A stretch of 64,000 nucleotides of DNA from Neisseria dentiae. Lineage in GTDB: Bacteria > Pseudomonadota > Gammaproteobacteria > Burkholderiales > Neisseriaceae. The notes beneath the pieces were generated by a model that was given only the letters and a program-made list of their open reading frames with translations, had not been told where the DNA came from and searched no databases. Where the stretch lies: the NCBI RefSeq assembly GCF_024580525.1, contig NZ_JANIKQ010000016.1:1-64000 (forward strand), read 5' to 3'. How positions within the stretch are numbered: position 1 is the stretch's first letter; each line of letters opens with the position of its first letter. The position numbers and the translations under genes were made by a program. Shown in pieces: positions 17,443 through 27,589 of the stretch.

Positions 17443-18366
17443 TTATTCGAGCGCTTCGTTCAATTTTTTTTCGATTAAATCGGCATCAAACGATTTGGCA
17501 ATCAGCTCGAAACGGCTGTCGCGCCGCCATGAAACCTGGCTGGCACCCCATTTGCCGTCCACCCAGTTGAGCCACACCCAGGTGCCCATCACCTGAAACA
17601 CGCCTTTGGCGCGCACCAAGCCTTCGGCAAACTTGGGTAAGTCGTTGAAGAAATTGGTGAGCCTCTCGCCGTCGAAATCTTTTCCGGCGGGAAAGGTAAA
17701 GCCTTGCGACTGAAAACCCATGGTGTTGTCGGGCAGCACTTTGATGCGGTAGCGCGGTTTTTCGATAACGGGAATGTCGAGCCAGGCAATGTCCATGCGG
17801 GCGTTTTCCACTTCTACCACTTTGGCTTTAGGCGGGAACAGCTTGGCGGCATTTTCGCGGAACTGCTCCAGTTCTTCGGGGGTGCACAAATCGGTTTTGC
17901 TCGCCACCAAAACGTCGCACACGCCGATTTGGTCTTTATAAAGCGCCTGTTGCGCATAATCGGGGTTGATGAACTGGCGCGGATCGACCACGGTAAACAC
18001 GGTGGCGATTTCGAGCTGCTCCTGCAACGGTTTGACTTTCAAATCGTCAATCACGCTGGCGGCGTGCGCCAAGCCGCTGGCTTCTATCATCAGGCGGGCG
18101 GGTTTGGCGTCGCGCAGCATTTTCTGCACGGTCGTGCCCAATTGCGCGCCGGCGGTACAGCACAGGCAGCCGCCGGCAATTTCGGCTACGGGGATGCCGT
18201 TATCGCTCAATACGGCGCCGTCGATGCCGATTTCGCCAAACTCGTTCACGATAATCACCCATTTTTCGTTAGGGTCTTTTTGTTCCATCAGGCTTTTGAG
18301 GGCGGTGGTTTTGCCGGTGCCCAAAAAGCCCGAAATCAGGTGCACTTTGGTTTTGTTTACTGGCAT
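17443..18366 (-). CDS. COG0523/CobW-type G3E GTPase (zinc-linked)
   Basis: A metallochaperone-type P-loop GTPase of 307 residues with Walker A SGFLGTGKTT (12-21), the metal-binding GCLCC (C67, C69, C70), NEFGEIGID and the guanine motif SKTDL, then the CobW C-terminal domain. The start is MPVNKTKVHL; the frame is open further into zur but without similarity. It overlaps zur by 10 bp and is transcribed after it, which points to a zinc-allocation role (ZigA/ZNG1-like) controlled by Zur. Confidence 0.9.
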   Translation of the reverse strand: MPVNKTKVHLISGFLGTGKTTALKSLMEQKDPNEKWVIIVNEFGEIGIDGAVLSDNGIPVAEIAGGCLCCTAGAQLGTTVQKMLRDAKPARLMIEASGLAHAASVIDDLKVKPLQEQLEIATVFTVVDPRQFINPDYAQQALYKDQIGVCDVLVASKTDLCTPEELEQFRENAAKLFPPKAKVVEVENARMDIAWLDIPVIEKPRYRIKVLPDNTMGFQSQGFTFPAGKDFDGERLTNFFNDLPKFAEGLVRAKGVFQVMGTWVWLNWVDGKWGASQVSWRRDSRFELIAKSFDADLIEKKLNEALE

Positions 18367-18821
18367 TTTTTGCAGGTTCCTGTTAAAACAACGTGTTCTT
18401 CTTTCAATGCAAAGCCGCTGGCGGCCACGCCTGCCCGCAACGCCGCCCATTCTTGGCTGAGGGTTTGTTCGTCGACTGCGCCGCACTCGGTGCACACTAA
18501 AATAAAGGCGCTGTGGTGCGCGGCTTCGCCGTGCCCGTGGCAATGGTCGCTGCAATCATGCTGCGCGTGGCTGCACAGCACATAACCGTTTACCGCCGCC
18601 ACTTTGTGCAAAACGCCCTGCTCCGCCCAAAAATCCAAGGCACGGTAGGCGGTGGGCGGGGCAACTACACTTTCGCTCTGCTGCTGCATTTGCGAAAGCA
18701 CGTTATAGGCTTTAATCACACCGGTTTGCTGCAAAATAATATCCAGCACCTGTTCGCGCAATGCGGTTACCTGCACGCCGTCGTGCTTGGCTTGGGCAAG
18801 GATTTTCTGTTTCGTGGTCAT
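18357..18821 (-). CDS. zur: Zinc uptake regulator Zur (Fur family)
   Basis: A 154-residue Fur-family repressor: N-terminal winged helix (residues 1-80), a Cys/His-rich loop at about 88-106 with several HxH pairs, then CTEC and a C-terminal CKKC, the structural zinc Cys pairs. The His-rich loop and the COG0523 partner favour Zur over Fur. A palindrome matching the Zur-box core overlaps its promoter (18859-18871), which indicates autoregulation. Confidence 0.9.
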   Translation of the reverse strand: MTTKQKILAQAKHDGVQVTALREQVLDIILQQTGVIKAYNVLSQMQQQSESVVAPPTAYRALDFWAEQGVLHKVAAVNGYVLCSHAQHDCSDHCHGHGEAAHHSAFILVCTECGAVDEQTLSQEWAALRAGVAASGFALKEEHVVLTGTCKKCQ

Positions 18822-18858
18822 AAGCGGCTTTCAGACGGCCTTAATCTTAAGGGGATAG

Positions 18859-18871
18859 GTTATATTATAAC
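18859..18871 (-). promoter_or_regulatory. Zur box over the zur -10
   Basis: GTTATATTATAAC is a perfect 6+1+6 palindrome and equals the core of the Zur box (GTTATAnTATAAC) known from E. coli and close to the Neisseria form. On the minus strand it contains TATAAT, so bound Zur would block the -10. It lies 38 bp before the zur start. Confidence 0.8.
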
Positions 18872-18891
18872 TGTGTTATCCGTTAGAAGTG

Positions 18892-18928
18892 AAAGGCCGT
18901 CTGAAAACTTGCGTTTCAGACGGCCTTT
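18892..18928. terminator. DUS inverted pair between lpdA and zur
   Basis: AAAGGCCGTCTGAAA and its complement around a 7-base loop. It lies downstream of lpdA and upstream of the zur promoter. Confidence 0.75.
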
Positions 18929-18996
18929 GGTTTCCATTTGGATATTAATGGGAATTCAAGGCAAGCCGACAGTACATAGCCAGCATTAGATTGAGA

Positions 18997-20427
18997 TCAA
19001 CCGTGCAAAGCGCGTTTGTCCACCGCCAAAGAAGCTTCGTGCAACACTTCCGACAACGTCGGATGGGCATGAACGATACGGGCGATATCTTCGCTGCTGG
19101 CTTTAAATTCAAGGCTGGTTACACCCTCGGCAACCAACTCGCTAACCATCGGGCCGATCATGTGCACACCGAGAATACGGTCGGTTTTTGCATCGGCCAA
19201 CACTTTGACCGTGCCCTTTGCCTTACCCAAACCTAAAGCGCGGCCGTTAGCGGCAAAGCCCGAAGTGCCTTTTTTATAATCCACACCCTCCGCTTTCAAC
19301 TGCTCTTCGGTTTTACCGACCCACGCGATTTCGGGGTCTGTATAAATAACGAACGGAATGGTGTTGAAATCCAAATGCGGCTTTTGGCCAGCGATGCGCT
19401 CGGCCACGGCCACACCCTCATCGCTGGCTTTGTGTGCCAGCATCGGGCCGCGTACCACATCGCCGATTGCCCAAACATTGGGCAGATTGGTGCGGCACTC
19501 ATCGTCCACTTTAATGAAGCCGCGCTCGTCTTTTTCCAAACCTACCGCCTCGGCATTCAAGCCTTCGGTGTTCGGAATGCGGCCGATGGAAACAATCAGT
19601 TTGTCAAACGTTTCTTCTTTGGCCTGACCGCCAACTTCGTAAGCAACGGTTACGCCTTTTTTGCTGTTTTTGATTTCATTCAACTTCACGCCCAGCTCGA
19701 TAACCAGTCCCTGCTCTTTGGTGAAAATTTTAAATGCTTCTTTGGCGATTTGCTGGTCAGCCGCAGCCAAAAACGTGGGCATGGCTTCGAGAATCGTTAC
19801 TTCGGAACCTACGCGCTTCCAAACCGAACCCATTTCCAAACCGATTACGCCAGAACCGATTACACCCAGCTTTTTCGGCACAGCGGTCAGGTTCAACGCG
19901 CCTTCGTTATCCAGCACGTTAACGTTGTCGATATCAATCAAGGGTAACGGGCGCGGCACGGAACCGGTGGCGATAATCACGTTTTTAGCTTCCAGCACTG
20001 TTTTTTCGCCCTTGTTATCAACTTCAACCTGCCATAAGTCGCCGTTACGGCCCTTCAACGAACCCTTACCAAATAAACTTTCCACTTTGTTTTTTTGAAA
20101 CAGAAACTTAATACCGCCGGTCAACTTGGTAACGATAGCATCTTTGCGCTCGATCATTTTAGCGACATTGAATTTCACATTGCCGACGGTGATGCCGTGT
20201 TCGGCAAAATCATGTTGTGCGGCATGGTAATGCTCTGAAGACTGCAACAAGGCTTTGGAAGGAATACAGCCCACATTCAAGCAGGTGCCGCCCAAAGCCG
20301 GCGCATCGCCTGCTTTGTTTACACCCGCATCGATACAGGCGGTTTTGAAACCAAGTTGCGCAGCACGGATTGCGGCGATATAACCGCCGGGGCCTGCGCC
20401 GATAACGACTACGTCGAACTGAGACAT
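18997..20427 (-). CDS. lpdA: Dihydrolipoyl dehydrogenase (E3)
   Basis: A flavoprotein disulfide reductase of 476 residues that reoxidises the lipoyl groups of 2-oxoglutarate dehydrogenase. [10 protein letters not shown] is the FAD site; [13 protein letters not shown] carries the redox Cys49/Cys54 pair; [13 protein letters not shown] is the NAD site; HAHPTLSE is the catalytic His-Glu region. The start is [10 protein letters not shown]; the frame opens further upstream across a DUS pair. It is the last gene of the TCA block. Confidence 0.96.
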   Translation of the reverse strand: MSQFDVVVIGAGPGGYIAAIRAAQLGFKTACIDAGVNKAGDAPALGGTCLNVGCIPSKALLQSSEHYHAAQHDFAEHGITVGNVKFNVAKMIERKDAIVTKLTGGIKFLFQKNKVESLFGKGSLKGRNGDLWQVEVDNKGEKTVLEAKNVIIATGSVPRPLPLIDIDNVNVLDNEGALNLTAVPKKLGVIGSGVIGLEMGSVWKRVGSEVTILEAMPTFLAAADQQIAKEAFKIFTKEQGLVIELGVKLNEIKNSKKGVTVAYEVGGQAKEETFDKLIVSIGRIPNTEGLNAEAVGLEKDERGFIKVDDECRTNLPNVWAIGDVVRGPMLAHKASDEGVAVAERIAGQKPHLDFNTIPFVIYTDPEIAWVGKTEEQLKAEGVDYKKGTSGFAANGRALGLGKAKGTVKVLADAKTDRILGVHMIGPMVSELVAEGVTSLEFKASSEDIARIVHAHPTLSEVLHEASLAVDKRALHG

Positions 20428-20455
20428 GTTTAATCCTTTTCTCTTTATCTGTATG

Positions 20456-20492
20456 GTGCCGTCTGAAACCATGGGCACTTTTCAGACGGCAT
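20456..20492. terminator. DUS inverted pair with AT-dialect arm
   Basis: GTGCCGTCTGAAA opposes TTTCAGACGGCAT. The right arm read on the minus strand is ATGCCGTCTGAA, the meningococcal AT-DUS, in a window otherwise dominated by AG-DUS. Confidence 0.6.
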
Positions 20493-20581
20493 AATTATCG
20501 AAAGAAGTTTCTGAAAACAAAATTGATAGTGCGAATTGGCCAAACAAACCGGATATTTCCGGAAATTGCCGTGTGGCTTTT

Positions 20582-20851
20582 TCAGATCTCTTTCTTCAAA
20601 CTGCATGAATAAGGTTTGAAATCCTCGGCAAGCTGCTTGCTGCCTTTTGTATGCACGCGGATAACGGCTCTCGGGTGTATTTTACACAAAGTGTCACGCG
20701 CCAACGGCACGCCTGCTTTATTGCTGCCCAATTGCACACGCTTGCTGAGCAAGCGCCCTTTACCGTCATAGGCCGATACCAAGTATTCTTCCTGATGGGT
20801 TGCCGCACAGGCACTTAAAGCCAAAGCGGATAAAAGAAGCAGATATTTCAT
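20582..20851 (-). CDS. Small lipoprotein between odhB and lpdA
   Basis: An 89-residue protein with a lipoprotein signal: MKYLLLLSALALSAC, lipobox LSAC with Cys15. The mature part is basic, contains two more Cys, and matches no family I recognise. It sits between odhB and lpdA on the same strand, with DUS pairs on both sides, so it may be its own unit. Function unknown. Confidence 0.75.
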   Translation of the reverse strand: MKYLLLLSALALSACAATHQEEYLVSAYDGKGRLLSKRVQLGSNKAGVPLARDTLCKIHPRAVIRVHTKGSKQLAEDFKPYSCSLKKEI

Positions 20852-20884
20852 ATTTCCCCCTATCTTAACATTCAGCTGTAACGC

Positions 20885-20920
20885 TTTTCAGACGGCCTTT
20901 CGCATCCGGCCGTCTGAAAA
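20885..20920. terminator. DUS inverted pair downstream of odhB
   Basis: TTTTCAGACGGCC and GGCCGTCTGAAAA separated by 10 bases, between odhB and the small lipoprotein gene. Confidence 0.65.
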
Positions 20921-20936
20921 CCGCAGATTTTGCGAA

Positions 20937-22130
20937 TTACAGATCAAGCAACAGACGTGCAGGATCTTCCAACAAGTCTTTGATGGTTACCAAAGTCAGC
21001 ACGGCTTCACGGCCGTCGATGATGCGGTGGTCGTAAGAAAGCGCCAAATACATCATCGGACGCACCACTACTTGGCCGTTTTCTACCACGGCACGCTCTT
21101 TGGTGGCATGCATGCCCAAAATGGCAGACTGCGGCGGGTTGATGATGGGTGTGGACATCATCGAACCGAATGTACCGCCGTTGGTGATGCTGAACGTGCC
21201 GCCGGTTAAATCTTCCAATGCGATTTTACCGTCTTTGGCTTTTACGGCGTAATCGACGATGGCTTTTTCAATATCGGCGATGCTCATTTGGTCTGCATCG
21301 CGCAGAATCGGCACAACCAAGCCGCGCGGGCTGCCGATAGCGATGCCGATATCGAAATACCCGTGGTAAACGATATCGTTGCCGTCTACAGAAGCATTGA
21401 CAACCGGGTATTTTTTCAGCGCGGCCACGGCGGCTTTTACGAAAAACGACATAAAGCCCAACTTAACGCCGTGCTCTTTCTCAAATTTTTCTTTGTATTT
21501 ATTGCGCAAATCCATTACCGGCTTCATGTTTACTTCATTAAAAGTGGTAAGAATCGCGTTTTCTTGCTGGGAAGCCAGCAAACGCTCGGCTACGCGGGCA
21601 CGCAGACGGCTCATCGGCACACGCTGTTCAGGGCGCGCACCGGCAGGCACCGGAGCGGCAGGTGCTGCGGCTGCGGTTTTGGGAGCTGCGACGGCATTCT
21701 GCACGTCTTCTTTCAACACCCGGCCGTCACGGCCGGAGCCTTGTACGCTACCGATATCTACGCCTTTTTCGGCAGCCAGTTTGGCGGCCGCCGGCATCGC
21801 TACGCCGGCTTGCGTATTGGAAGCAGGAGCTTGTGCTGCGGGAGCGGCGGCTTGCTCTGTTGCCGGCGCAGAAGCACCGGCTTCGGCTTTGGCTTCGGTA
21901 TCGATTTTGGCCAGCAGCTGCTCGGCCACAACGGTTTCGCCGTCTTGGGCAACAATTTCAACCAAAACACCCGCTTGCGGCGACGGCACTTCCAATACAA
22001 CTTTATCGGTTTCGACATCAATCAGGATTTCGTCGCGTTCAACGTATTCACCCACTTTTTTATGCCAAGACATCAAAGTGCCTTCAGATACGCTTTCAGA
22101 CAAAACGGGTACTTTTACTTCAACAATCAT
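20937..22130 (-). CDS. sucB: 2-oxoglutarate dehydrogenase E2 (dihydrolipoyl succinyltransferase)
   Basis: 397 residues. The N-terminal lipoyl domain has [13 protein letters not shown] with lipoyl Lys43. An Ala/Pro-rich linker (about 85-110) and the E3-binding segment ([20 protein letters not shown]) follow. The C-terminal catalytic domain holds [13 protein letters not shown] with the active His. Transcribed after sucA with 64 bp and a DUS pair between them. Confidence 0.96.
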   Translation of the reverse strand: MIVEVKVPVLSESVSEGTLMSWHKKVGEYVERDEILIDVETDKVVLEVPSPQAGVLVEIVAQDGETVVAEQLLAKIDTEAKAEAGASAPATEQAAAPAAQAPASNTQAGVAMPAAAKLAAEKGVDIGSVQGSGRDGRVLKEDVQNAVAAPKTAAAAPAAPVPAGARPEQRVPMSRLRARVAERLLASQQENAILTTFNEVNMKPVMDLRNKYKEKFEKEHGVKLGFMSFFVKAAVAALKKYPVVNASVDGNDIVYHGYFDIGIAIGSPRGLVVPILRDADQMSIADIEKAIVDYAVKAKDGKIALEDLTGGTFSITNGGTFGSMMSTPIINPPQSAILGMHATKERAVVENGQVVVRPMMYLALSYDHRIIDGREAVLTLVTIKDLLEDPARLLLDL

Positions 22131-22149
22131 TTTATTCTCCGGTGGTGTG

Positions 22150-22186
22150 AGGCCGTCTGAATAATCAAATCGGTTTCAGACGGCCT
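22150..22186. terminator. DUS inverted pair between sucA and sucB
   Basis: AGGCCGTCTGAAT and TTTCAGACGGCCT around a 12-base loop. It lies within what is otherwise a co-directional operon, so it may only attenuate. Confidence 0.55.
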
Positions 22187-22194
22187 TAAATGGT

Positions 22195-25029
22195 TTAGCT
22201 TAAAGTCATTGCATCTTCAACCAGCTGTTTCAACTGGGCAACGTGTTTGCTCATATAGCCGACTGCCGGCGACGCGCTGGCCGGGCGGCCTGCATAACCC
22301 AGCTTCTGCTGTTCGCCCAAGATTTTTTCGATACGGTGGCGTAATTGGTGGAAAGCGCCTTGGTTGCGCGGTTCTTCCTGCGACCACACCACATCTTTAG
22401 CGTTGGGGTATTTTGCCAGCTCTGCCTGAACTTCTTCATACGGGAACGGATACAGCTGTTCCACACGCACAATGGCAACATCGTTTTCCAGCCCGCGCTC
22501 CGCACGGCCAGCCGCCAAATCGTAATAAACCTGGCCGGCACACAGAATAACGCGTTTTACGCTACCGTTATCGGCGCGCTCGACCGTATCGCCGATAACC
22601 GGACGGAAAGTCGAACCTTCGGCGAAATTTTCCAGCGGGCTCATTGAATCTTTGAAACGCAACAAGCGTTTAGACAAGAAGATGACCAAAGGTTTACGGT
22701 ATGAACGCAAGGCTTGGCGGCGCAAAATATGGAACATCTGCGATGCTTCAGACGGCATCACAATCTGCATATTCTGCTCGGAACACAATTGCAACCAGCG
22801 TTCCAAACGTGCCGAAGAGTGCTCGGGACCTTGGCCGTCATAACCGTGCGGCAGGATGGTAGTCAACCCGCACAAGCGGCCCCATTTGGTTTCGCCTGAA
22901 GAAATAAATTGGTCGATAACCACTTGCGCGCCGTTGGCAAAGTCGCCGAACTGCGCTTCCCAAATAGTGAGTTTATCGGGCGCCGAGCAGGCAAAGCCAT
23001 ATTCGTAGGCCATAACGGCTTCTTCGTTCAAGATGGAATCAATCACCAAGAAGTTTGCTTGGTTTTCCGCCATATGGCGAAGCGGAATATAAGCACCCGC
23101 ATCGCTTTTCTCACGGTTTTGATCGTGCAAAACCGCATGGCGGTGTGAGAATGTGCCGCGTCCAGAATCCTCGCCGGAAATACGCACGCCCGTGCCATTG
23201 GTTACCAGCGCCGCGTATGCCAGCGTTTCCGACATACCCCAGTCTATCGGCTGTTCACCCGCCGCCATTGATTTACGCGCCTCCAATACGCGTTTTGCAG
23301 TATTGTGCAAAGCGAAGCCTTCAGGCACTTCGGTAAATTTGTCTGTCAAGCGTTGGATATCCGCCGCCGATAAGCCGCTTTCCACTTGCTCGCGCCAGTC
23401 TTGGCCTTGGTATTTTGACCAATCCACACGGTGTTTGCTTTCATAGTCGGTGAGGCGTGTTTGCTCGACGTGCTCGCCTTTGTCCAAAGCATCACGATAG
23501 GCTTGGATAAAGCTTTCTGCCTCTTCCGCTTTAATCACACCTTCAGCCAGCAGTTTATCGGCATATAGTGCGCGGGTACCGGGATGCTTGGCAACCTTTT
23601 TATACATCATCGGTTGAGTCAGCGTGGGATCATCGCCCTCGTTATGGCCGAGCTTGCGGTAACAAACCAAATCGATAACAACGTCTTTATTAAATTGCTT
23701 GCGGTAATCCAACGCCGCCTGCACCACGAAGCATACGGCTTCCGGGTCATCGCCGTTCACATGGAATACGGGGGCTTCCACCATTTTGGCAATATCTGTG
23801 CAATACACAGTAGAGCGCACATCGCGGGTATCGGATGTGGTAAAGCCGATTTGGTTGTTAATAACCAAGTGGATGGTACCGCCGGTGGTATAGCCGCGTG
23901 TTTTGGAGAGGTTGAACGTTGCTTGGTTTACACCCAAGCCGATAAAGGCGGAGTCGCCGTGAATCAATACCGGCAACACCTGGTTTTGGCCGCCTTCTCC
24001 GCGACGGCGCTGTTTTGCCCGCGTCGAGCCTTCCACCACCGGATTAACGATTTCAAGGTGAGAAGGGTTGAATGCCAACGTAACGTGTACTGCGCCGTTG
24101 GGCGTAGCAATATCCGAGCTGAAGCCCATGTGGTATTTTACGTCACCGCTGGGGAGTGTGGCAGCCGCACGGCCTTCGAATTCCGCAAACAAATCTCCGG
24201 GCTTTTTACCCAACGTGTTCACCAATACATTCAGACGGCCCCTGTGCGCCATACCGATAATCACTTCTTCGATACCGTCTTTTCCGGCGTTCTGAATCAG
24301 GTAGTTCAAACCTACAATCGAGCTTTCCCCACCCTCGACCGAGAAGCGTTTTTGGCCGACATATTTGGTATGGAGATAACGCTCCAAAGTTTCTGCCGCA
24401 GTTAATTGTTTGAGAATATAACGCTTTTCATCGGCATCAAATTTGGGGGTAGATAAAGAACCTTCAAAATAATTGCGAATCCAACGACGCTCTTCAGTAT
24501 TGGCGATATACATATATTCAATACCGATATGACCGCAATAAGTCTGTTTCAACTTGCTGACAATATCAGACAGGGTCATTTTATCGCTGCCGGCAAAGTC
24601 CCCTTCACCCACGCTGAACTGTACCGCCATATCGGCAGCATCCAAACCGTGGAATTTGGGGTCTAAAGCATCAATGTTTCTGGGAGGCATACGCTGGAGC
24701 GGATCAAGCTGTGCCGCGCCTACGCCTTGGATACGGTAAGCAGACATCATGCGCAAAACGCCGACCTGCTTTTTCATCATACTTTCATCCAAACCGCCCG
24801 AAATGGCAGCGGTTGCTCTGTTTTTAGCCAGATTGGCGAATGATTCCTGGATCGGGCGGTGCGGAACATCGCGCTCTGCCGCTCCCGGTTGTGCGGCAAG
24901 GTCGCTAAAATATTGTTTCCATTTATCATCCACAGAATTCGGATCGTTTAGGAAATTTTCGTATAACTCTTCAATGTAAGGTGCGTTTGAACCAAATAAA
25001 TATGAAAAATTGAGCTTGTCTTCCATCAT
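22195..25029 (-). CDS. sucA: 2-oxoglutarate dehydrogenase E1
   Basis: A thiamine-diphosphate dehydrogenase of 944 residues (E. coli 933) decarboxylating 2-oxoglutarate. It begins with the E1o N-terminal segment FSYLFGSNAPYIEELYENFL. It contains GMAHRGRLNVLVNTLGK, the HGDSAFIGLGV region, YRKLGHNEGDDP and GYDGQGPEHSSARLERWLQL. Two adjacent ATGs (25029, 25026) are possible starts. It carries an in-gene AT-type DUS at 22747-22758. Confidence 0.97.
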   Translation of the reverse strand: MMEDKLNFSYLFGSNAPYIEELYENFLNDPNSVDDKWKQYFSDLAAQPGAAERDVPHRPIQESFANLAKNRATAAISGGLDESMMKKQVGVLRMMSAYRIQGVGAAQLDPLQRMPPRNIDALDPKFHGLDAADMAVQFSVGEGDFAGSDKMTLSDIVSKLKQTYCGHIGIEYMYIANTEERRWIRNYFEGSLSTPKFDADEKRYILKQLTAAETLERYLHTKYVGQKRFSVEGGESSIVGLNYLIQNAGKDGIEEVIIGMAHRGRLNVLVNTLGKKPGDLFAEFEGRAAATLPSGDVKYHMGFSSDIATPNGAVHVTLAFNPSHLEIVNPVVEGSTRAKQRRRGEGGQNQVLPVLIHGDSAFIGLGVNQATFNLSKTRGYTTGGTIHLVINNQIGFTTSDTRDVRSTVYCTDIAKMVEAPVFHVNGDDPEAVCFVVQAALDYRKQFNKDVVIDLVCYRKLGHNEGDDPTLTQPMMYKKVAKHPGTRALYADKLLAEGVIKAEEAESFIQAYRDALDKGEHVEQTRLTDYESKHRVDWSKYQGQDWREQVESGLSAADIQRLTDKFTEVPEGFALHNTAKRVLEARKSMAAGEQPIDWGMSETLAYAALVTNGTGVRISGEDSGRGTFSHRHAVLHDQNREKSDAGAYIPLRHMAENQANFLVIDSILNEEAVMAYEYGFACSAPDKLTIWEAQFGDFANGAQVVIDQFISSGETKWGRLCGLTTILPHGYDGQGPEHSSARLERWLQLCSEQNMQIVMPSEASQMFHILRRQALRSYRKPLVIFLSKRLLRFKDSMSPLENFAEGSTFRPVIGDTVERADNGSVKRVILCAGQVYYDLAAGRAERGLENDVAIVRVEQLYPFPYEEVQAELAKYPNAKDVVWSQEEPRNQGAFHQLRHRIEKILGEQQKLGYAGRPASASPAVGYMSKHVAQLKQLVEDAMTLS

Positions 25030-25056
25030 GGGGATTGCCCTTTGCCTGTATAAAAT

Positions 25057-25125
25057 AAAGAGTAGAATTTCTTATTTTCAAAACATAGCCAAAGGCCGTC
25101 TGAAAATACGTTTATTCTACTCTTT
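25057..25125 (-). promoter_or_regulatory. Long-range stem in the sucA leader
   Basis: AAAGAGTAGAAT at 25057-25068 pairs perfectly with ATTCTACTCTTT at 25114-25125 across a 45-base loop that contains a DUS. It lies between gltA and sucA on the transcribed strand. It could be a weak terminator or leader structure. Confidence 0.5.
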
Positions 25126-25235
25126 GCATTTTAAGTTTGCTAATGTTTTCTATGTTGATTTTCAAGTAATTTAATTACAAAGCATACCCCGAAAACCTAA
25201 ACCGTTCATATTTAAATTTACAGGGCACGCCGTCA

Positions 25236-26519
25236 TTAACGCTTATCAACAGGAACGAAGTCGCGGCGTGCTGCACCTGTATACAACTGGCGCGGACGAC
25301 CGATTTTCTGATTCGGATCACTAATCATTTCATGCCAATGGGAAATCCAGCCGACGGTGCGCGCCAACGCAAAAATAACAGTAAACATAGAAACCGGAAT
25401 GCCTAATGCAGACAATACGATACCTGAATAGAAGTCCACATTCGGATACAGTTTGCGCTCAACAAAATAAGGATCGTTCAGCGCGATTTGTTCCAATTCC
25501 ATAGCCAGCTTGAATTGCGGATCGTCCTCCAAGCCAAGCTCTTTCAGCACTTCATAACACGTTTCGCGCATAATGCTCGCACGCGGATCCATATTGCGGT
25601 AAACACGGTGACCGAAGCCCATCAAGCGGTATTTACGCTCTTTCACACCTTCCATGAAGGCCGCAACATTGGATACATCGCCGATTTCATCAAGCATTTT
25701 CAGCACTGCTTCGTTTGCACCGCCGTGGGCAGGTCCCCACAAGCTGGCAATACCGGCAGCGATACATGCAAACGGATTGGCACCTGAAGAACCGGCCAAG
25801 CGCACGGTAGAGGTGGAGGCATTTTGTTCGTGATCAGCGTGCAAAATAAAGATACGGTCAAGCGCACGAACCAATACCGGATTCGGCGTGTAGCTCTCAC
25901 ACGGAGTAGCAAACATCATGTGCATAAAGTTTGCCGTGTAAGAAAGATCGTTGCGCGGATAATTAAACGGCAGGCCGTTTGAATAACGGTAACACATTGC
26001 CGCAATTGTCGGAATTTTTGAAATCAAGCGGTAAATGGCAATCTTGCGGTGCTCGGGATCTGAAATTTCCAAGCTGTCTTGATAGAAAGCCGACAACGCT
26101 CCCACTACACCCACCATCATGGCCATGGGGTGGGCATCGCGGCGGAAACCGCGGAAGAACCACGTTAATTGTTCGTGCACCATAGTGTGGTGCATAACGG
26201 TATCTTCAAACTTAGCTTTTTGCTCTGCTGTCGGCAGCTCGCCGTAAATCAGCAAATAACAGGTTTCTAAATAATCGCTGCTTTCAGCCAACTGTTCAAT
26301 CGGATAACCGCGGTAATAAAGCTGGCCTTTATCACCATCAATAAACGTGATTTTCGATTCGCAGCTGGCGGTAGATACAAAACCGGGGTCAAACGTAAAC
26401 ATGCCAGTACCTTTGGTAAAGGTACGGATATCGACCACATCCGGGCCTAAAGTACCTTCCAACACCGGCAATTCCAGCGTATCTTTACCTTCGGCCTGCA
26501 ATTTTACTGTTTTAGACAT
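25236..26519 (-). CDS. gltA: Citrate synthase
   Basis: 427 residues, identical in length to E. coli GltA (type II, NADH-sensitive class). Active-site stretches are present: [10 protein letters not shown] (His), [11 protein letters not shown] (His) and [13 protein letters not shown] (with the later catalytic Asp beyond). The start is [11 protein letters not shown]; the frame opens 19 codons earlier without similarity. It lies between sdhE and sucA. Confidence 0.97.
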   Translation of the reverse strand: MSKTVKLQAEGKDTLELPVLEGTLGPDVVDIRTFTKGTGMFTFDPGFVSTASCESKITFIDGDKGQLYYRGYPIEQLAESSDYLETCYLLIYGELPTAEQKAKFEDTVMHHTMVHEQLTWFFRGFRRDAHPMAMMVGVVGALSAFYQDSLEISDPEHRKIAIYRLISKIPTIAAMCYRYSNGLPFNYPRNDLSYTANFMHMMFATPCESYTPNPVLVRALDRIFILHADHEQNASTSTVRLAGSSGANPFACIAAGIASLWGPAHGGANEAVLKMLDEIGDVSNVAAFMEGVKERKYRLMGFGHRVYRNMDPRASIMRETCYEVLKELGLEDDPQFKLAMELEQIALNDPYFVERKLYPNVDFYSGIVLSALGIPVSMFTVIFALARTVGWISHWHEMISDPNQKIGRPRQLYTGAARRDFVPVDKR

Positions 26520-26611
26520 CTCTTGCTCCTTATATTTTTCTATTGGGATCAGACTCGGCGCATTGAATTTACGCAACCCGGTCCTGCGGTTTTCAGACGG
26601 CCCGATAACAC

Positions 26612-26860
26612 TCAGGCTCCCCTGATTTTTTCCAGAAGAGGAAGAAAACGGGCATCGGTTGTTTCTTCTTTTTGGTTAACCAGAGCCAAAAACTCTTGGT
26701 CGGGTAATTCCAAAATATCCACAAATACCGCCAGTTCCTCATCGCTGAGATTCTGGAATTCTTTATCCATGAACCGCCCGAGCACAATATCGAGCTCAAG
26801 CAGCCCACGACGGGTTTGATAACGGATTCTGCGTTTGGCAGCTTCGTCGAAAACAGGCAT
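26612..26860 (-). CDS. sdhE: SdhE, FAD assembly factor for succinate dehydrogenase
   Basis: An 82-residue YgfY/SdhE-family protein with the signature RRGLLELD (RGxxE), which contacts SdhA during covalent flavinylation. It starts one base after the sdhB stop, so it is translationally linked to the complex it matures. Confidence 0.92.
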   Translation of the reverse strand: MPVFDEAAKRRIRYQTRRGLLELDIVLGRFMDKEFQNLSDEELAVFVDILELPDQEFLALVNQKEETTDARFLPLLEKIRGA

Positions 26861-26861
26861 A

Positions 26862-27566
26862 TTAAACTGCTCGCTTCAACATGATTTCTTTAATCTTACC
26901 GATAGCCCTGGTCGGATTCAAGTGTTTCGGGCATACGTCAACGCAGTTCATAATCGTGTGGCAACGGAACAACCGGTAGGGATCGTTCAAATTATCCAAA
27001 CGTTCATTGGTAATCGTGTCACGGCTGTCCGCAATAAAGCGGTAAGCATTCAGCAAGCCTGACGGTCCCACGAATTTGTCTGGGTTCCACCAGAAAGACG
27101 GGCACGCCGTTGAACAACAGGCACACAAAATACACTCATACAAACCATCCAGCTCTTTACGCTCTTCCTGAGTTTGCAGGCGTTCGCGATCAGGAGCCGG
27201 GGTATCATTGACCACATACGGCTTAATAGAATGGTATTGCTTGAAAAACTGCGTCATATCAACGATTAAATCACGGATTACCGGCAAGCCGGGCAACGGG
27301 CGGAGTTTAATCGGCTGTTTCAAACTGCGGATATCCGTTAAACAAGCCAAACCGTTCTTACCATTGATATTCATGCCGTCTGAACCGCAAATACCTTCGC
27401 GGCAAGAGCGGCGGAACGACAAGCTGTCGTCCATTGCTTTCAGCTTCACAAGAGCATCCAGCAGTTTTACGTCGGTAGGTTCGATTTCAAGCTCGTAATC
27501 TTTCATATACGGCTTGGCATCTACATCAGGATTGTAGCGATACACCTGAAAACGTACTTTTTCCAT
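26862..27566 (-). CDS. sdhB: Succinate dehydrogenase iron-sulfur subunit
   Basis: 234 residues. [2Fe-2S] ligands occur in CREGICGSDGMNINGKNGLAC region; [4Fe-4S] in CILCACCSTACPSFWW; [3Fe-4S] in CHTIMNCVDVCPKHLNP. It passes electrons from SdhA to the membrane quinone site. It carries an in-gene AT-type DUS near 27373. It is 23 bp after sdhA. Confidence 0.97.
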   Translation of the reverse strand: MEKVRFQVYRYNPDVDAKPYMKDYELEIEPTDVKLLDALVKLKAMDDSLSFRRSCREGICGSDGMNINGKNGLACLTDIRSLKQPIKLRPLPGLPVIRDLIVDMTQFFKQYHSIKPYVVNDTPAPDRERLQTQEERKELDGLYECILCACCSTACPSFWWNPDKFVGPSGLLNAYRFIADSRDTITNERLDNLNDPYRLFRCHTIMNCVDVCPKHLNPTRAIGKIKEIMLKRAV

Positions 27567-27589
27567 GTGCTGTGTTCCTTATGTTCTTT

